From JBFMCC01 sp037445635 (GTDB lineage Bacteria > Chloroflexota > Anaerolineae > Anaerolineales > Villigracilaceae): a stretch of 64,000 nucleotides of DNA. The notes under the pieces were generated by a model. It saw nothing but the letters and a program-made list of their open reading frames with translations. It was not told where the DNA came from and searched no databases. The number at the start of each line of letters is the position of its first letter. Position 1 is the first letter of the stretch. Positions 42,874 through 52,325 of the stretch are shown piece after piece. A program made the translations under genes and the position numbers. The stretch is from assembly GCA_037445635.1 (NCBI GenBank), contig JBBIKC010000003.1, positions 62,001 through 126,000 on the forward strand. The letters run 5' to 3'.

Positions 42874-43533
42874 TTACCTTGTACTGCGATCTACGATGCC
42901 GCGCTGCCAGGCGTAGACGGCCACCTGCGTGCGGTCGGCCAGGTGCAGTTTGCTGAGGATGTTGCTGACGTGTCCCTTCACCGTGTTCTCGCTGATGACC
43001 AGTTTCTCGGCGATCTGGCTGTTCGAGAGTCCGTTGGCGATGAGTTTCAGCACGTCCAGTTCGCGCTCGGTCAGGTCGGCCAGCAGTTGCGGCTCCTCGT
43101 CGCTCTCGCCGCGGATATTCTGGAGCACGCGCGCCGCCACGCGCGGGTGCAGGGTCACTTCGCCCTGCAAGGCGCGATGCAATGCTTCGACCAGTTTTTC
43201 CATCTTCATGTCTTTCAGGATGTAGGAGATGGCGCCCGCCTTGAGCGCGGGAAAGATGTGCGCGTCCTCGTGATAAGAGGTGAGCACCACCACCTGCGTG
43301 CGCGGGCTGATCTGCTTGATGCGCCGCGTGGTCTCGATGCCATCCAGCCCGGGCATGATCAGGTCCATCAACACGATGTCGGGGATGAGTTCGGAGACCA
43401 GTTCGATGGCCTCCTCGCCCGAGGTGGCTTCGCCCACCACCTGAAAATCGGACAGGGTTTCGAGATACGAGCGGATGCCGTTGCGCACCACCTCGTGGTC
43501 GTCTGCGATCAAAATTGAAATTTTCCTAGGCAT
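42874..43533 (-). CDS. NarL/FixJ-type response regulator
   Basis: A 219-residue regulator. The receiver has ILIADDHEVVRNGI and phospho-acceptor Asp in DIVLMDLIMPG (about 56). The C-terminal LuxR-type helix-turn-helix has LTERELDVLKLIANGLSNSQIAEKLVISENTVKGHVSNIL (about 155-195, in two helices). AGGAGG precedes the ATG at 43533, which lies 8 bases inside the 3' end of the kinase gene. It is the cognate regulator of the propeller kinase. Confidence 0.94.
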   Translation of the reverse strand: MPRKISILIADDHEVVRNGIRSYLETLSDFQVVGEATSGEEAIELVSELIPDIVLMDLIMPGLDGIETTRRIKQISPRTQVVVLTSYHEDAHIFPALKAGAISYILKDMKMEKLVEALHRALQGEVTLHPRVAARVLQNIRGESDEEPQLLADLTERELDVLKLIANGLSNSQIAEKLVISENTVKGHVSNILSKLHLADRTQVAVYAWQRGIVDRSTR

Positions 43534-46500
43534 GGACGCCTCCTGACAGTTCATATTCATGTAAAGGAACGAGCACGAACACGCGCGTGCCGTGTCCGTT
43601 CCCGCTCTCGAAGCGTACTTCGCCGCCGATGCTTTCGATTCGTTCGCGAATCGAGCGCAGGCCCAATCCACTCATCTTTTTCGTGATGTCGAACCCACAA
43701 CCGTTATCGGCAATGACCACTTCCAGCATATCGGATGAGTATCGAAGCGACACGAGCACCTGACTGGCGCGGCTATGGCGCGCCACGTTGGCCAGCGCTT
43801 CCTGGATGACGCGGTAGATGGCCTGCTCGATCTTCAGGTCCAGGGGGCGTTCATTTTCCATATCCACGTCCACCAGAATATCGTTGCGGTTTTCCCACTC
43901 GAAGAGATATTCACGCACGGTGGTCGGCAGGCCCTTTTCCATCAACGCCACCGGGTACATTTCCTGAATGAGGAATGTAAGTTCCTGAATGACTTCGTAG
44001 ACCAGGTTCTCGGCTTCGTTCAGGTGTTTCCAGACCGAGGGGTTGGATTTGATCAACCCGTTGACGGTCCCAAGTTGCGCCAGTGCGGCGAAGGCTTTCT
44101 GCTTGGCGCTGTCGTGCAGGTCGCGCGCCAGGCGGTTGCGCTCCTCCATCACGGCCAGTTCCTTGGTCTGCTCGAAGAGTTCCTCGATCTCGGCCGTGCG
44201 TTTCCTGACGAGCGCCTCCAATTCGCGGTTATGGCTTTCGATCTGGCGCACGCGCACGCGGTAACCGATTGCCACCGAGGCAATCAGGAACAGGGCCGCG
44301 CCGATGCGGAACCACCAGGTCTGCCAGAAGGGCGGGATGACGGTGACGCGGATGGATTTACCTTGCTCGTCCCACACGCCGTCGCTGTTGGCGGCTTTCA
44401 GGCGCAGGACGTATGTCCCACCGGGCAGGTTGGTATAACGCCCGTTGCGCTTACTGCCTAGTTCGTACCAGTCTTTGTCGAAGTTTTCCAGTTTGTAAGC
44501 ATACTGATTCTGCGCGGGATTCGAGAAGCCCAGGGCGGTGAACTCGAATTCGAAGGAGTTCTGCGGCCAGGTGAGCACGATCTCTTCCAGCGATTCGGGA
44601 GTCTGCCCGGTCTCGAGGGGAGTGCCCAGCTGGGTCAGCGAAGTCAATGTGACGGGAGGCGTGTAGGGATTGTCGCGTATATCCTCGGGGAAGAACACGT
44701 TCAGTCCATTGATGTTGCCGAAATACATACTGCCATTGGGCGCCTCGGCGAAGGCGAACTGGTTGAACTCCATACTGCCCAGTCCGTCGCTGACCGAATA
44801 GTTGCGGAATGTTTCCGTCTCCGGATTGAAGCGCGAAATCCCGTGATTGGTGCTCAACCACAGCCGCCCGTCCGCGTCCTCGAGAATCCCATAGACGACG
44901 TTATTGGGCAGACCGTCTTTTTCCGTGTAGGCGCGGAAGGACTCGGTTTCAGAGTCGAACAGGTTCAGGCCCCCGCCTCCTGTCCCGACCCAGATGCGGC
45001 CGCGGCTATCCTGAAAGATGACCATGACTGAGTCGTGACTCAGGCTGAACGGATCGTCCAGGTCGCTGCGGAAGCGGTCGAGGTCCTGTGTGGCCGGGTC
45101 GTACCGATACAGGCCGTTGTCCTGCGAGCCAAACCACAACCTGCCGTCGGCATCCTGGATGAGGGTCGAGATCTTCTCGTCCGGCGCGGGCGCGGCCGGC
45201 GAGCGGAACATCTCGGGCGCGAAAAGCCCGGTGACACGATCGAAGCGGCCCAGCCCGTGGCTGGTGCCCACCCATAGAACGCCCTGCCGGTCTTCCAGCA
45301 TGGCGTAGACGCTTCCCGTCTGCGGCGCATCGGGGTTATCGGCCTCTTTGGCGTAATTGGTGAATTCACCGGTTGCCGGCTTCAGGCGTTCCATGCCTTT
45401 ATTGGTGCCGATCCAGAGATTGCCTTCGCGGTCCCGATAGAGTGACCAGATGTAATTACTGCTCAAGCCGGCGGGCTGGTTGGGATCGTTCGTGTAATAG
45501 GTAAATGTGCCGGCCAGCGGGTTGAACAGGTTCAGCCCTCCGCCGTAGGTGCCGATCCAGACCTTGCCTTCGAAATCCACGTGAATTGGGAACACAAAGT
45601 CATTGCTCAGGCTGGCGGGATCGTCCGGGTCGTGGCGGAAGTAGGCAAAGCGCTCCTGATCCTTGTTGTGTTTGTTGACGCCGCCGCCGTAGGTGCCGAT
45701 CCACAGGACGCCGCCGCGGTCTTGATAGATGCTGTAGACGGTATCCGCGCTCAGACTGTCGGGGAAGGCCGGGTTGTGGCGGTAGTGGACGAAGGTCTCG
45801 GTGTGGAAATCGAATCGGTTGAGGCCGCGGCTGGTTCCCGCCCATAACTGTCCCGCCGAGTCTACGAAGACATCGTGGACCAGATTGGCCGAGAGGCTGC
45901 CGGGCAGGCCGGCGTCGTAACGATAACAAAGGAAATATCCCGCGGCGGGATAGAAGAGGGCCAGTCCGTTGGTGGTGGCGATCCACAACCGACCACGCCT
46001 ATCTTCCGCGATGGCTTTGACGTGTGGCGCGCACAGGCCATTTTCGCTCTGGGATGATTGATATGGGTAGCGACTGAACCGGCCGGTGGCGCGTTGATAG
46101 AGATTCAGGCCTCCCTCCGCCGTGCCGATCCAGACGTCGCCGTTCTCCATGCCGTACAGGACCGTGATTTGATTGCCGCTGAGCCCGGCCGCGTCGCTCG
46201 CCTTCCCCCGGAAGTGCGTGATGGTTCCAGTGACCGGGTCCAGCCAGTCCAGTCCCGCCTGCGTGCCGACCCACAGGATTCCATCCTCGTCCTCATAAAT
46301 GGCGCGCACATCGTTGGATGCCAGGCTGCCGGGGTCCGCGGGATCGTGCAGATAGTGGGTGAACTGACCGCTCTGAGGGTTGTAGCGATTCAATCCGCCC
46401 AGATGTGTGCCGATCCACAGGGAGCCGTCGCGTGATTCATACAGGGCAGAGATCCAGCGGTCGGTCAGGCTATACGGATCGTCCGGGTTTGGTCTGAAGA

Positions 46501-46768
46501 CCTTGAAGTTGTATCCATCGTAGCGGTTGAGACCGTCTTCGGTTCCGAACCACAGGAAGCCTTGTGCATCCTGCAGGATATGCATGACGGAACTCTGGGA
46601 AAGTCCGTCTTCGAGATTAAGGTTCTCGAAACGCAAAGTCTGGCGCGGCCAGGTGTGGACTTCCTGCCCGGCGGGGGAAGGGGAGGGCGCGTGGAACGAG
46701 CGCCAGCCGGTCACAGACAGACTGAACAATGCGATCAGAAGCACGAGACGCGGTGCTCGATTCTTCAT
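43526..46768 (-). CDS. Double beta-propeller sensor histidine kinase (HisKA_3)
   Basis: A 1080-residue membrane kinase. A signal sequence is followed by 14 propeller repeats of the DxxGxLWxGT type (about 45-690), two seven-bladed Reg_prop propellers. A Y_Y_Y domain (EFEFTALGFSNPAQNQYAYKL, near 730) and one transmembrane helix (about 815-840) come next. HisKA_3 has ERNRLARDLHDSAKQKAF (His near 883), followed by HATPase_c (VIADNGCGFDITKKMSGLGL). The layout is that of Bacteroidetes-type hybrid sensors for extracellular glycans, here without a fused regulator. Extracellular carbohydrates are a likely but unproven ligand. The downstream regulator overlaps it. Confidence 0.93.
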   Translation of the reverse strand: MKNRAPRLVLLIALFSLSVTGWRSFHAPSPSPAGQEVHTWPRQTLRFENLNLEDGLSQSSVMHILQDAQGFLWFGTEDGLNRYDGYNFKVFRPNPDDPYSLTDRWISALYESRDGSLWIGTHLGGLNRYNPQSGQFTHYLHDPADPGSLASNDVRAIYEDEDGILWVGTQAGLDWLDPVTGTITHFRGKASDAAGLSGNQITVLYGMENGDVWIGTAEGGLNLYQRATGRFSRYPYQSSQSENGLCAPHVKAIAEDRRGRLWIATTNGLALFYPAAGYFLCYRYDAGLPGSLSANLVHDVFVDSAGQLWAGTSRGLNRFDFHTETFVHYRHNPAFPDSLSADTVYSIYQDRGGVLWIGTYGGGVNKHNKDQERFAYFRHDPDDPASLSNDFVFPIHVDFEGKVWIGTYGGGLNLFNPLAGTFTYYTNDPNQPAGLSSNYIWSLYRDREGNLWIGTNKGMERLKPATGEFTNYAKEADNPDAPQTGSVYAMLEDRQGVLWVGTSHGLGRFDRVTGLFAPEMFRSPAAPAPDEKISTLIQDADGRLWFGSQDNGLYRYDPATQDLDRFRSDLDDPFSLSHDSVMVIFQDSRGRIWVGTGGGGLNLFDSETESFRAYTEKDGLPNNVVYGILEDADGRLWLSTNHGISRFNPETETFRNYSVSDGLGSMEFNQFAFAEAPNGSMYFGNINGLNVFFPEDIRDNPYTPPVTLTSLTQLGTPLETGQTPESLEEIVLTWPQNSFEFEFTALGFSNPAQNQYAYKLENFDKDWYELGSKRNGRYTNLPGGTYVLRLKAANSDGVWDEQGKSIRVTVIPPFWQTWWFRIGAALFLIASVAIGYRVRVRQIESHNRELEALVRKRTAEIEELFEQTKELAVMEERNRLARDLHDSAKQKAFAALAQLGTVNGLIKSNPSVWKHLNEAENLVYEVIQELTFLIQEMYPVALMEKGLPTTVREYLFEWENRNDILVDVDMENERPLDLKIEQAIYRVIQEALANVARHSRASQVLVSLRYSSDMLEVVIADNGCGFDITKKMSGLGLRSIRERIESIGGEVRFESGNGHGTRVFVLVPLHEYELSGGVHA

Positions 46769-47218
46769 GGCGAACTGAAAATTATAACTCTGGAAAGGCG
46801 CGCTTCACTTTTTTCTTCAAGTATAGCGGATAACCCGTCAGTCTGGACAATTTTCCCTCCTTCTCAAGAGGGGTTAATTCAAAGCAGATTCTCCCACTTC
46901 GGAAGCATAATACCCGGCCTCTGACTGCGCCATGCAGGCTGGGAGTGCATCCATCAGGAGGGAGCCGTAAATGCTCCTGACGCGGGAATACAAACCCGGC
47001 TGGCGGCTCGTGTCTGTAGGTGTGCTTGCCGGTATATTGCAGAATGTATCGCTTTCCAAAACCTTCCTTCTCCTCACATCGGAAAGCAACTCCAGGAAAC
47101 CATCCCCGGATGTTGGGCCGGGGGTGGTTTCGCAAAAAGGAGGTGAACGCCCGCCAGGATTTCAAATGACCTTCCTTTACACGCCAATCTTCCCAAAAAT
47201 CGAACAAGGAGAAAAGAG
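46769..47218. other. Divergent intergenic region with hairpin leader
   Basis: 450 bases separate the propeller kinase from the oligopeptide ABC operon. A hairpin CCATCCCCGG/CCGGGGGTGG (about 47099-47126) and an AAGGAGGTGA lie upstream of the binding-protein start. A frame with a good Shine-Dalgarno at 46971 exists, but its composition does not look coding and it overlaps the operon start. No promoter stands out clearly. Confidence 0.45.
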
Positions 47219-49771
47219 ATGTCCCGAAAACCTGTATTGACCATGCTCGGACTCCTGATGAGCCTGAGCCTGTTGCTGGGTGCCTGCGCGCCGTCTGCCA
47301 CCGAAACCGCCACCGAACCCCCGGCCATGACCGAAGCCCCGCCCGCCACCGAGGAACCCGCCGCCCCGGCCACTGACCGCACCGGCGCGTGGGTGGATAC
47401 GGTCGTCTTCACCGAGGAGAACTCGGCCGAGGCGGCCGTGGCTCAGTTGAATGCCGGCGAACTGGACCTGTACGCGTATACCGTTGCCGAAGCCCCGGTC
47501 TTCGAGACCGTCAACGCCAGCGACGGTTTGACGTATTCGCAACTGGTCGGCTCGAGCGTGGACTTGATGTTCAATCCCGCCGAATTCACCGGCGGCCGCC
47601 TGAACCCGTTCTCCAACCGCAAGATTCGCGAGGCCATGCACTGGCTGTTGAACCGCGATTATGTGGTGCAGGAGATCTATAAAGGCCTGGCCCTGCCGCG
47701 CTTCACCGTGTTGACCACGGTCTTCCCTGACTACGCGCGCTACGCCGATATCATGCGCGAACTGGAAGCGGAATATGCCTATAATCCCGAGAAGGCCAGG
47801 GAAGTGGTCTCTGCGGAAATGGAAGCCATGGGCGCCGAACTGGTGGACGGCAAGTGGTCATTCAACGGTAAGCCGGTCACGTTGATCTTCATCATCCGCA
47901 CCGAAGATAACCGCCGCCCGATCGGCGATTACTTCGGCGCGCAATTGGAATCCATCGGCTTCACGGTGGACCTGCAATATAAGAATCGCACCGAGGCTTC
48001 GCCCATCTGGAACCAGAGCGATCCGGCCGAAGGGCTGTGGAACCTGTACACTGCGGGATGGATCTCGCCTTCGATTGACCGCGACGAAGGCGACCTGTTC
48101 AGCGCTTACTTTACCAATCGCGGCAGCGCCGGCCCATTATGGCAGGCCTACGCCCCCGTCCCTGAATTCGACGCGGCCGCGTTGGCGTTGGAAGGCAACA
48201 ACTTCCAAAGCCTGGAAGAGCGCCGCGAACTGTTCGCAACCGCCCTGCGCCTCTCGATGGAGGAGTCCTACCACGTGTGGGTTGTGGATGAGGCCTCCTT
48301 CTCGCCGCGTGTCAGTAACTTGAGCGTTGCCTCCGATCTCGCAGGCGGGTCGCAGGGATCCACCATTTGGGGCCAGACCCTGCGCTTTAACGACCAGGTG
48401 GGCGGTACGGTTCGCATTGCCCAGCCCGGCATCCTGGTAGAACCGTGGAACCCCATTGCGGGAACCAACTGGATCTATGACTCGATGCCCCAGCGCGGAT
48501 TGAGCGACAACGGCGTCATCGCCGATCCGTTCACGGGATTGGCCTGGCCGCAGCGCCTCGAACGCGCCGAGGTCGTGGCAAAGGAGGGCCTGCCGATCAC
48601 AAAGTCCCTCGACTGGGTGGACCTCAGTTTCGAGCCGCAGATCACCGTCCCCGAGGACGCCTGGGTGGATTGGGATGCCGCCGCGCAGAGATTCATCACC
48701 GCCGGCGAGAAATATCCCGACGGCCTGACCGCCAATGTCAAGGCGACCGTTTACTATCCGGCCGACCTGTTCTCGACGACCGAATGGCACGACGGCAGTC
48801 CGCTTTCCGCGGCCGACTTCGTGATGAGCATCATCATGCTCTTCGATACGGCCAAACCTGAAAGCGCCATCTACGATGAGGCCTCAGTCGGTGCGCTGGA
48901 AGGCTACCTCTCGCACTTCAAAGGCGTGCGCATTGTCTCGGTTGACCCGCTGGTGATCGAAACCTACGACGACGCGTACCTGCTGGATGCTGAGTTGATC
49001 ATCTCGCAGAACCAGACCTATCCAAATCCCACCTGGTGGCCGCAATATGCCTATGGCGAGGGCGCCTGGCATTCGCTTGCGTTGGGCGTACTGGCCGAAG
49101 CCAACCAGGAACTGGCCTTCTCCACCGACAAGGCCACCGCGCTCGAAGTGGAATGGAACAGCATGATCAGCGGTCCAAGCCTTGACATCCTGAAGAAGTA
49201 CCTCGACCAGGCCGCCGCGGAATCCTACGTCCCCTACGAGCCGACGATGGGAGACTATGTCACGGCTGAAGAGGCCTCCGCCCGTTACGCCAACCTCGAC
49301 GCCTTCTATGGCGAGCATAATCACTTCTGGGTCAATACCGGTCCGTTCCTGCTCGACCAGGTATTCCCGGTGGAAGGTTCCCTCACCATGACGCGCTTCG
49401 AAGGCTTCACCGACGCGGCTGATAAGTGGTCGCGCTTCGGCGAGCCCAGGATCGCGGTGGTCGAAGTAGACGGCGCGGGCCAGGTCTCGATCGGTTCCGA
49501 GGCGACCTTCGACGCCTTCGTGACATTCAAGGGCGAACCCTACGCCAACGCCGACATCAGCGAGGTCAAATACCTGCTGTTCAACAGTGCGGGCGAACTG
49601 GTCGGCAGCGGCGAGGCGGCCGCGCTCGAGGATGGTCATTTCCAGGTTGTCCTGTCGGCCGAACTGACGTCGCAGTTGGAAACGGGCTCGAACAAACTCG
49701 AGGTCGTGGTGGTGCCCTCTGTGGTCAGCATCCCATCCTTCGGTTCCTTCGAGTTCGTCACTTCCCAGTAA
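47219..49771 (+). CDS. Oligopeptide-type ABC transporter substrate-binding lipoprotein
   Basis: An 850-residue SBP_bac_5 lipoprotein, much longer than the usual 500-600. The signal TMLGLLMSLSLLLGACAPS has lipobox Cys near 21, followed by a Thr/Glu/Pro-rich linker. The core has LNPFSNRKIREAMHWLLNRDYVVQEI (about 122-147) and WHDGSPLSAADFVMSI (about 522-537), the two family hallmarks. Their order appears reversed relative to typical SBPs (permuted or with an added lobe), and a beta-rich C-terminal domain follows. It captures peptides or related solutes for the permeases that follow. An intergenic hairpin separates it from them. Confidence 0.88.
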   Translation: MSRKPVLTMLGLLMSLSLLLGACAPSATETATEPPAMTEAPPATEEPAAPATDRTGAWVDTVVFTEENSAEAAVAQLNAGELDLYAYTVAEAPVFETVNASDGLTYSQLVGSSVDLMFNPAEFTGGRLNPFSNRKIREAMHWLLNRDYVVQEIYKGLALPRFTVLTTVFPDYARYADIMRELEAEYAYNPEKAREVVSAEMEAMGAELVDGKWSFNGKPVTLIFIIRTEDNRRPIGDYFGAQLESIGFTVDLQYKNRTEASPIWNQSDPAEGLWNLYTAGWISPSIDRDEGDLFSAYFTNRGSAGPLWQAYAPVPEFDAAALALEGNNFQSLEERRELFATALRLSMEESYHVWVVDEASFSPRVSNLSVASDLAGGSQGSTIWGQTLRFNDQVGGTVRIAQPGILVEPWNPIAGTNWIYDSMPQRGLSDNGVIADPFTGLAWPQRLERAEVVAKEGLPITKSLDWVDLSFEPQITVPEDAWVDWDAAAQRFITAGEKYPDGLTANVKATVYYPADLFSTTEWHDGSPLSAADFVMSIIMLFDTAKPESAIYDEASVGALEGYLSHFKGVRIVSVDPLVIETYDDAYLLDAELIISQNQTYPNPTWWPQYAYGEGAWHSLALGVLAEANQELAFSTDKATALEVEWNSMISGPSLDILKKYLDQAAAESYVPYEPTMGDYVTAEEASARYANLDAFYGEHNHFWVNTGPFLLDQVFPVEGSLTMTRFEGFTDAADKWSRFGEPRIAVVEVDGAGQVSIGSEATFDAFVTFKGEPYANADISEVKYLLFNSAGELVGSGEAAALEDGHFQVVLSAELTSQLETGSNKLEVVVVPSVVSIPSFGSFEFVTSQ

Positions 49772-49788
49772 AACGGGTTGAACGTCAA

Positions 49789-49821
49789 TGGACAGGGGCG
49801 GGTCAATCCCGCCTCTGTCCA
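49789..49821 (+). promoter_or_regulatory. Intercistronic hairpin behind the binding-protein gene
   Basis: TGGACAGGGGCGGG and CCCGCCTCTGTCCA form a 14-bp stem with one mismatch around TCAAT, without a T run. Such hairpins often stabilise the upstream message so that binding protein is made in excess of the permease. Confidence 0.6.
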
Positions 49822-49842
49822 ACCCTACCTGTAGGTTGAGCC

Positions 49843-50985
49843 ATGAGCGCCGAACCCCAACTCCTTTCACCCGAAGCCGCGCCGATTGAAAAACCGAGGC
49901 CTGCTCCCAGCGCGTTCTCGCGTCTGGCCAAATACACGGCGGTCCGTCTGCTCTCGCTGTTTGTGACCGTGGTCATTGGAATGTACCTGACCATTCTGAT
50001 TGCCAACATGGGCGGCTACGTGGACGACATCCGCCGCGCCGAGATTCGCGAAAACGTTACGTTGCTCGTCAACACCAGCCCCGCGTTTAAAAGTCTTTCC
50101 GCCGAAGCGCGCCTGGCGCGCATGGACGAGATGATCCGCCTCGAGGAGAAACGCCTGGGCCTGGACAAACCCTTCATTGCGCGCAGTTTCGATTTTCTGC
50201 AAAATGCGCTGACCCTGAACCTCGGCCGCGCCCAGAAGATGTCCAGCGACAGCGGCTCGCGCACGGTGCGGCTCATCATCCTCGAACGCCTCGCGCCGAC
50301 CCTGTTGCTGTTCGGCGCGTCGAACATCTTTTTGTTCTTCCTCAGCATTTTCATGGCGCTCTCGCTCTCGCGCCGCTACGGCAGTTTTTTGGATAAATTG
50401 ATCGTGGCCCTCGCGCCCACCTCCTCCGCGCCGGGCTGGTTCTACGGACTGTTTCTCATCGTCATTTTTGCGGGCGCGCTGCGTCTCCTGCCCTTCGGCG
50501 GGATGGTCTCCGCGCCGCCGCCCGAGTCGCCCGTCGAATACTTCCTCAGCCTGATGGAGCATCTTATCCTGCCGACGATTGCCATCACACTCAGCACGCT
50601 TTTCCTCAGCGCGTATTCGTGGCGCACATTCTTTCTCATCTACTCCAGTGAGGACTATGTCGAAATGGCGAAAGCCAAGGGACTCTCCGCGCGCGACGTG
50701 GAACGCCGCTACATCCTGCGCCCGACCCTGCCGACCATCATCACCAACTTTGCTCTTACCCTCATCGGCCTGTGGACCGGCGCGCCGATTCTCGAAACGG
50801 TCTTCAACTGGCCCGGGCTGGGGCGCACGCTCTATCAAGCAGTTGGACTGTTCGACATACCGGTCATCGTCGGCTCGACGGTCATTTTTGCATACCTGCT
50901 TGCCATCACGGTCTTTTTGCTCGACTTTATCTATGCCCTGATCGATCCGCGCGTCAAGATCGGCGGCTTGGAGTCCAAAGCATGA
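49843..50985 (+). CDS. ABC transporter permease (DppB/OppB type)
   Basis: A 380-residue permease. After a long N-terminal periplasmic insertion between helices 1 and 2 come five more helices. The inner-membrane component signature appears as DYVEMAKAKGLSARDVERRYILRPTLP (about 267-293), the EAA loop contacting the ATPase. It overlaps the next permease by ATGA. Together they form the membrane channel of an oligopeptide-type importer. Confidence 0.92.
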   Translation: MSAEPQLLSPEAAPIEKPRPAPSAFSRLAKYTAVRLLSLFVTVVIGMYLTILIANMGGYVDDIRRAEIRENVTLLVNTSPAFKSLSAEARLARMDEMIRLEEKRLGLDKPFIARSFDFLQNALTLNLGRAQKMSSDSGSRTVRLIILERLAPTLLLFGASNIFLFFLSIFMALSLSRRYGSFLDKLIVALAPTSSAPGWFYGLFLIVIFAGALRLLPFGGMVSAPPPESPVEYFLSLMEHLILPTIAITLSTLFLSAYSWRTFFLIYSSEDYVEMAKAKGLSARDVERRYILRPTLPTIITNFALTLIGLWTGAPILETVFNWPGLGRTLYQAVGLFDIPVIVGSTVIFAYLLAITVFLLDFIYALIDPRVKIGGLESKA

Positions 50986-52325
50986 AAGCCATTCAAAAAT
51001 CCGTCACCGACTTATTACGTTATCCCTCCGCCGTGGCCGGGCTGGTCCTTATTCTTGGCCTGTTGCTCATTTCGGTCTACGCCATGACGACCATTCCATA
51101 CACCGAGGCCATTCGTTTGTGGCGCGGCGGCGAGGGCGTGTGGCATACAAACCCAATCAACGCGCAGCCTGCCTGGACCAATTTCTTCCGCCGCGAGAAA
51201 CTGCCTGAGGGATTGACCCTCAGTGTCGCGGATGGCACAGCCACACGCACCGTCACCGCGAAGGCCGACGGCCTCAGGCAGATAGACATTACCTATGTGT
51301 TCGATTATCCATACAGCGGATTCCCGCAGGAACTGGCATTGTTCTTCACGGCAACCTATTCCGTGAAGCAGCCCTATGTCTCGGTAACTTGGCTGACTCC
51401 CGACGGCCGCAAACTGCGCGTGATGGACGCGTCGGTCGGCGCGACGGACACCTACTGGTTCTCGCAGGACCCGAAGCTGGAACGCCGCCTCGGCGGGGAA
51501 CGTCCGGCCGAGGGCCTGTTCCTCGCTCCCGGTAACGGCGGACAGGCCGCGGTCCCGGGGCGATACGAACTGCACGTCTCTGCCCTGACCTTCGAGGCGG
51601 ATTCCGATTTGGACGCGGAGTTCGTCCTCTATGGCCGCGTCCACGGACCGGCCGGGACGGATCACCTGCGCCGCGACCTGATGGTTGCGTTGTTGTGGGG
51701 CACGCCGGTCGCGCTGGCCTTCGGCCTGCTGGCCGCGCTGGGCACGACGGTCTTCACGATGGTCATTGCCGCGGTGGGGGCGTGGTTCGGCGGCTGGGTG
51801 GATGAGTTGATTCAGCGCGTGACCGAGATTAATCTGGTTCTGCCGTTCCTGCCGATCCTGATCATGGTGGGTACGTTCTATTCGCGCAGTATCTGGACCA
51901 TCCTGACCGTGACCATCCTGCTGAGCATTTTCAGCGGGGCGATCAAGGGCTATCGCGCCATCTTTTTACAAGTCAAAGAGTCGCCTTACATCGAGGCGGC
52001 GCGCGCCTACGGTGCGGGCCGCTGGCGGATCATTTTCCGCTATTTGATTCCGCGCATCGTGCCCGTGCTCGTGCCGCAACTGGTGACCATCATCCCGACG
52101 TTCGTGTTTTTGGAGGCCTCGCTGGCCGTGCTCGGTTTGGGCGATCCCGTCCTGCCGACGTGGGGCAAGGTCATTGACGATGCGCGCGCCAACGGCGCGC
52201 CGTTCCAGGGACAGTTCTATTGGGTGCTGGAACCTTCGTTCCTGTTGATGTTGACCGGGCTGGCCTTTGCCATGCTGGGTTTCGCGCTCGACCGCGTCTT
52301 CAACCCTCGCTTAAGGGATGTATGA
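50982..52325 (+). CDS. ABC transporter permease (DppC/OppC type)
   Basis: A 447-residue permease, longer than the usual ~300. Between helix 1 and helix 2 lies an insertion of about 180 residues (around 40-215) that looks like an extracytoplasmic beta domain. The core then has helices and the EAA loop SPYIEAARAYGAGRWRIIFRYLIPRIVP (about 330-357). ATGA overlaps join it to both neighbours. The insertion may dock the unusually large binding protein. Confidence 0.9.
   Translation: MKAIQKSVTDLLRYPSAVAGLVLILGLLLISVYAMTTIPYTEAIRLWRGGEGVWHTNPINAQPAWTNFFRREKLPEGLTLSVADGTATRTVTAKADGLRQIDITYVFDYPYSGFPQELALFFTATYSVKQPYVSVTWLTPDGRKLRVMDASVGATDTYWFSQDPKLERRLGGERPAEGLFLAPGNGGQAAVPGRYELHVSALTFEADSDLDAEFVLYGRVHGPAGTDHLRRDLMVALLWGTPVALAFGLLAALGTTVFTMVIAAVGAWFGGWVDELIQRVTEINLVLPFLPILIMVGTFYSRSIWTILTVTILLSIFSGAIKGYRAIFLQVKESPYIEAARAYGAGRWRIIFRYLIPRIVPVLVPQLVTIIPTFVFLEASLAVLGLGDPVLPTWGKVIDDARANGAPFQGQFYWVLEPSFLLMLTGLAFAMLGFALDRVFNPRLRDV

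Noticed and set aside
46971..47240. 89-codon open frame with a good Shine-Dalgarno upstream of the ABC operon
   Set aside because: It overlaps the binding-protein start in another frame, has no recognisable family, and its sequence covers a hairpin; probably a non-coding leader.
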